From: Anoplopoma fimbria
Lineage: Eukaryota > Chordata > Actinopteri > Perciformes > Anoplopomatidae
Reading direction: 5' to 3'
NCBI RefSeq assembly: GCF_027596085.1
Contig: NC_072456.1
Location: 28,529,669 to 28,593,668, forward strand
Length of the DNA stretch: 64,000 bases
The notes below the pieces were generated by a model. It had not been told where the DNA came from, did no database searches, and saw only the letters and a program-made list of their open reading frames with translations. The translations under genes and the position numbers were made by a program. Positions 63,938 through 64,000 of the stretch are shown here, in pieces (the first letter of the stretch is position 1; each line of letters opens with the position of its first letter).

Positions 63938-64000
63938 CTGCTCAAAGACAGAACAACAGGACTTTAGTTTGTCCCACCGGAGTCTCAGAACGGATCCTTA

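Overview
This is a window of a ray-finned (teleost, probably percomorph) nuclear genome. The supporting evidence is: vertebrate genes split by short GT-AG introns; a fish-type LINE 3' tail rich in TTGAATT-like sequence; L2/CR1/Rex-type reverse transcriptase remnants; a hAT-type MITE; and very high micro- and minisatellite content. There is no prokaryotic architecture. Five protein-coding loci can be supported, and most of the remaining sequence is tandem repeat, transposon relic or unassigned intergenic DNA.

Layout. Positions 1-18,340 are intergenic: TG/CA microsatellites, a 53-bp minisatellite, LINE fragments, and a small cluster of octamer motifs near 0.9-1.0 kb. gadd45b lies on the minus strand (18,849-20,287, four exons), with a TATA box, two CCAAT boxes and a kappaB-like site upstream. 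From 21 to 30 kb there is a hAT MITE, then AT-rich intergenic DNA and minisatellites, then a GGA-rich block followed by a 0.7-kb TCC block. A CART-type neuropeptide gene lies on the plus strand (30,520-31,646, three exons), with a TATA box and upstream CREs. A strong 41-bp inverted repeat follows at 32.1 kb. A FAM174-family gene (best match FAM174C) lies on the minus strand (34,175-39,785). Its 5-kb first intron is dominated by a 1.65-kb AT-only array and a 1.7-kb TGTCC/TGTTG array. A 1.15-kb decanucleotide array with inverted ends (40.1-41.3 kb) is followed by a minus-strand LINE 3' portion (41.36-44.86 kb) that carries two internal minisatellite expansions. camk4 lies on the plus strand (47,222-58,483, eleven coding exons), and nearly every one of its introns holds a private tandem repeat. 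At the right edge a minus-strand gene (62,513-63,529 and beyond) encodes an immunoglobulin C1 domain preceded by a short exon with a J-segment-like motif and no V domain in view.

The genes do not form an operon-like unit. Gadd45b (stress and NF-kappaB signalling), CaMKIV (calcium to CREB signalling) and CART (a CREB-responsive neuropeptide in mammals) are linked conceptually through activity-dependent transcription, and perfect CREs occur near three of the loci, but co-regulation is inference. The mixture of genes whose human counterparts lie on 19p13.3 (GADD45B, FAM174C) and 5q (CAMK4, CARTPT) is compatible with an ancestral paralogon.

Most worth checking: the 41-bp hairpin at 32.1 kb, the V-less J/C1-like immunoglobulin gene at 62.5-63.9 kb, and a 42-bp stop-containing insertion in the activation-loop exon of camk4.
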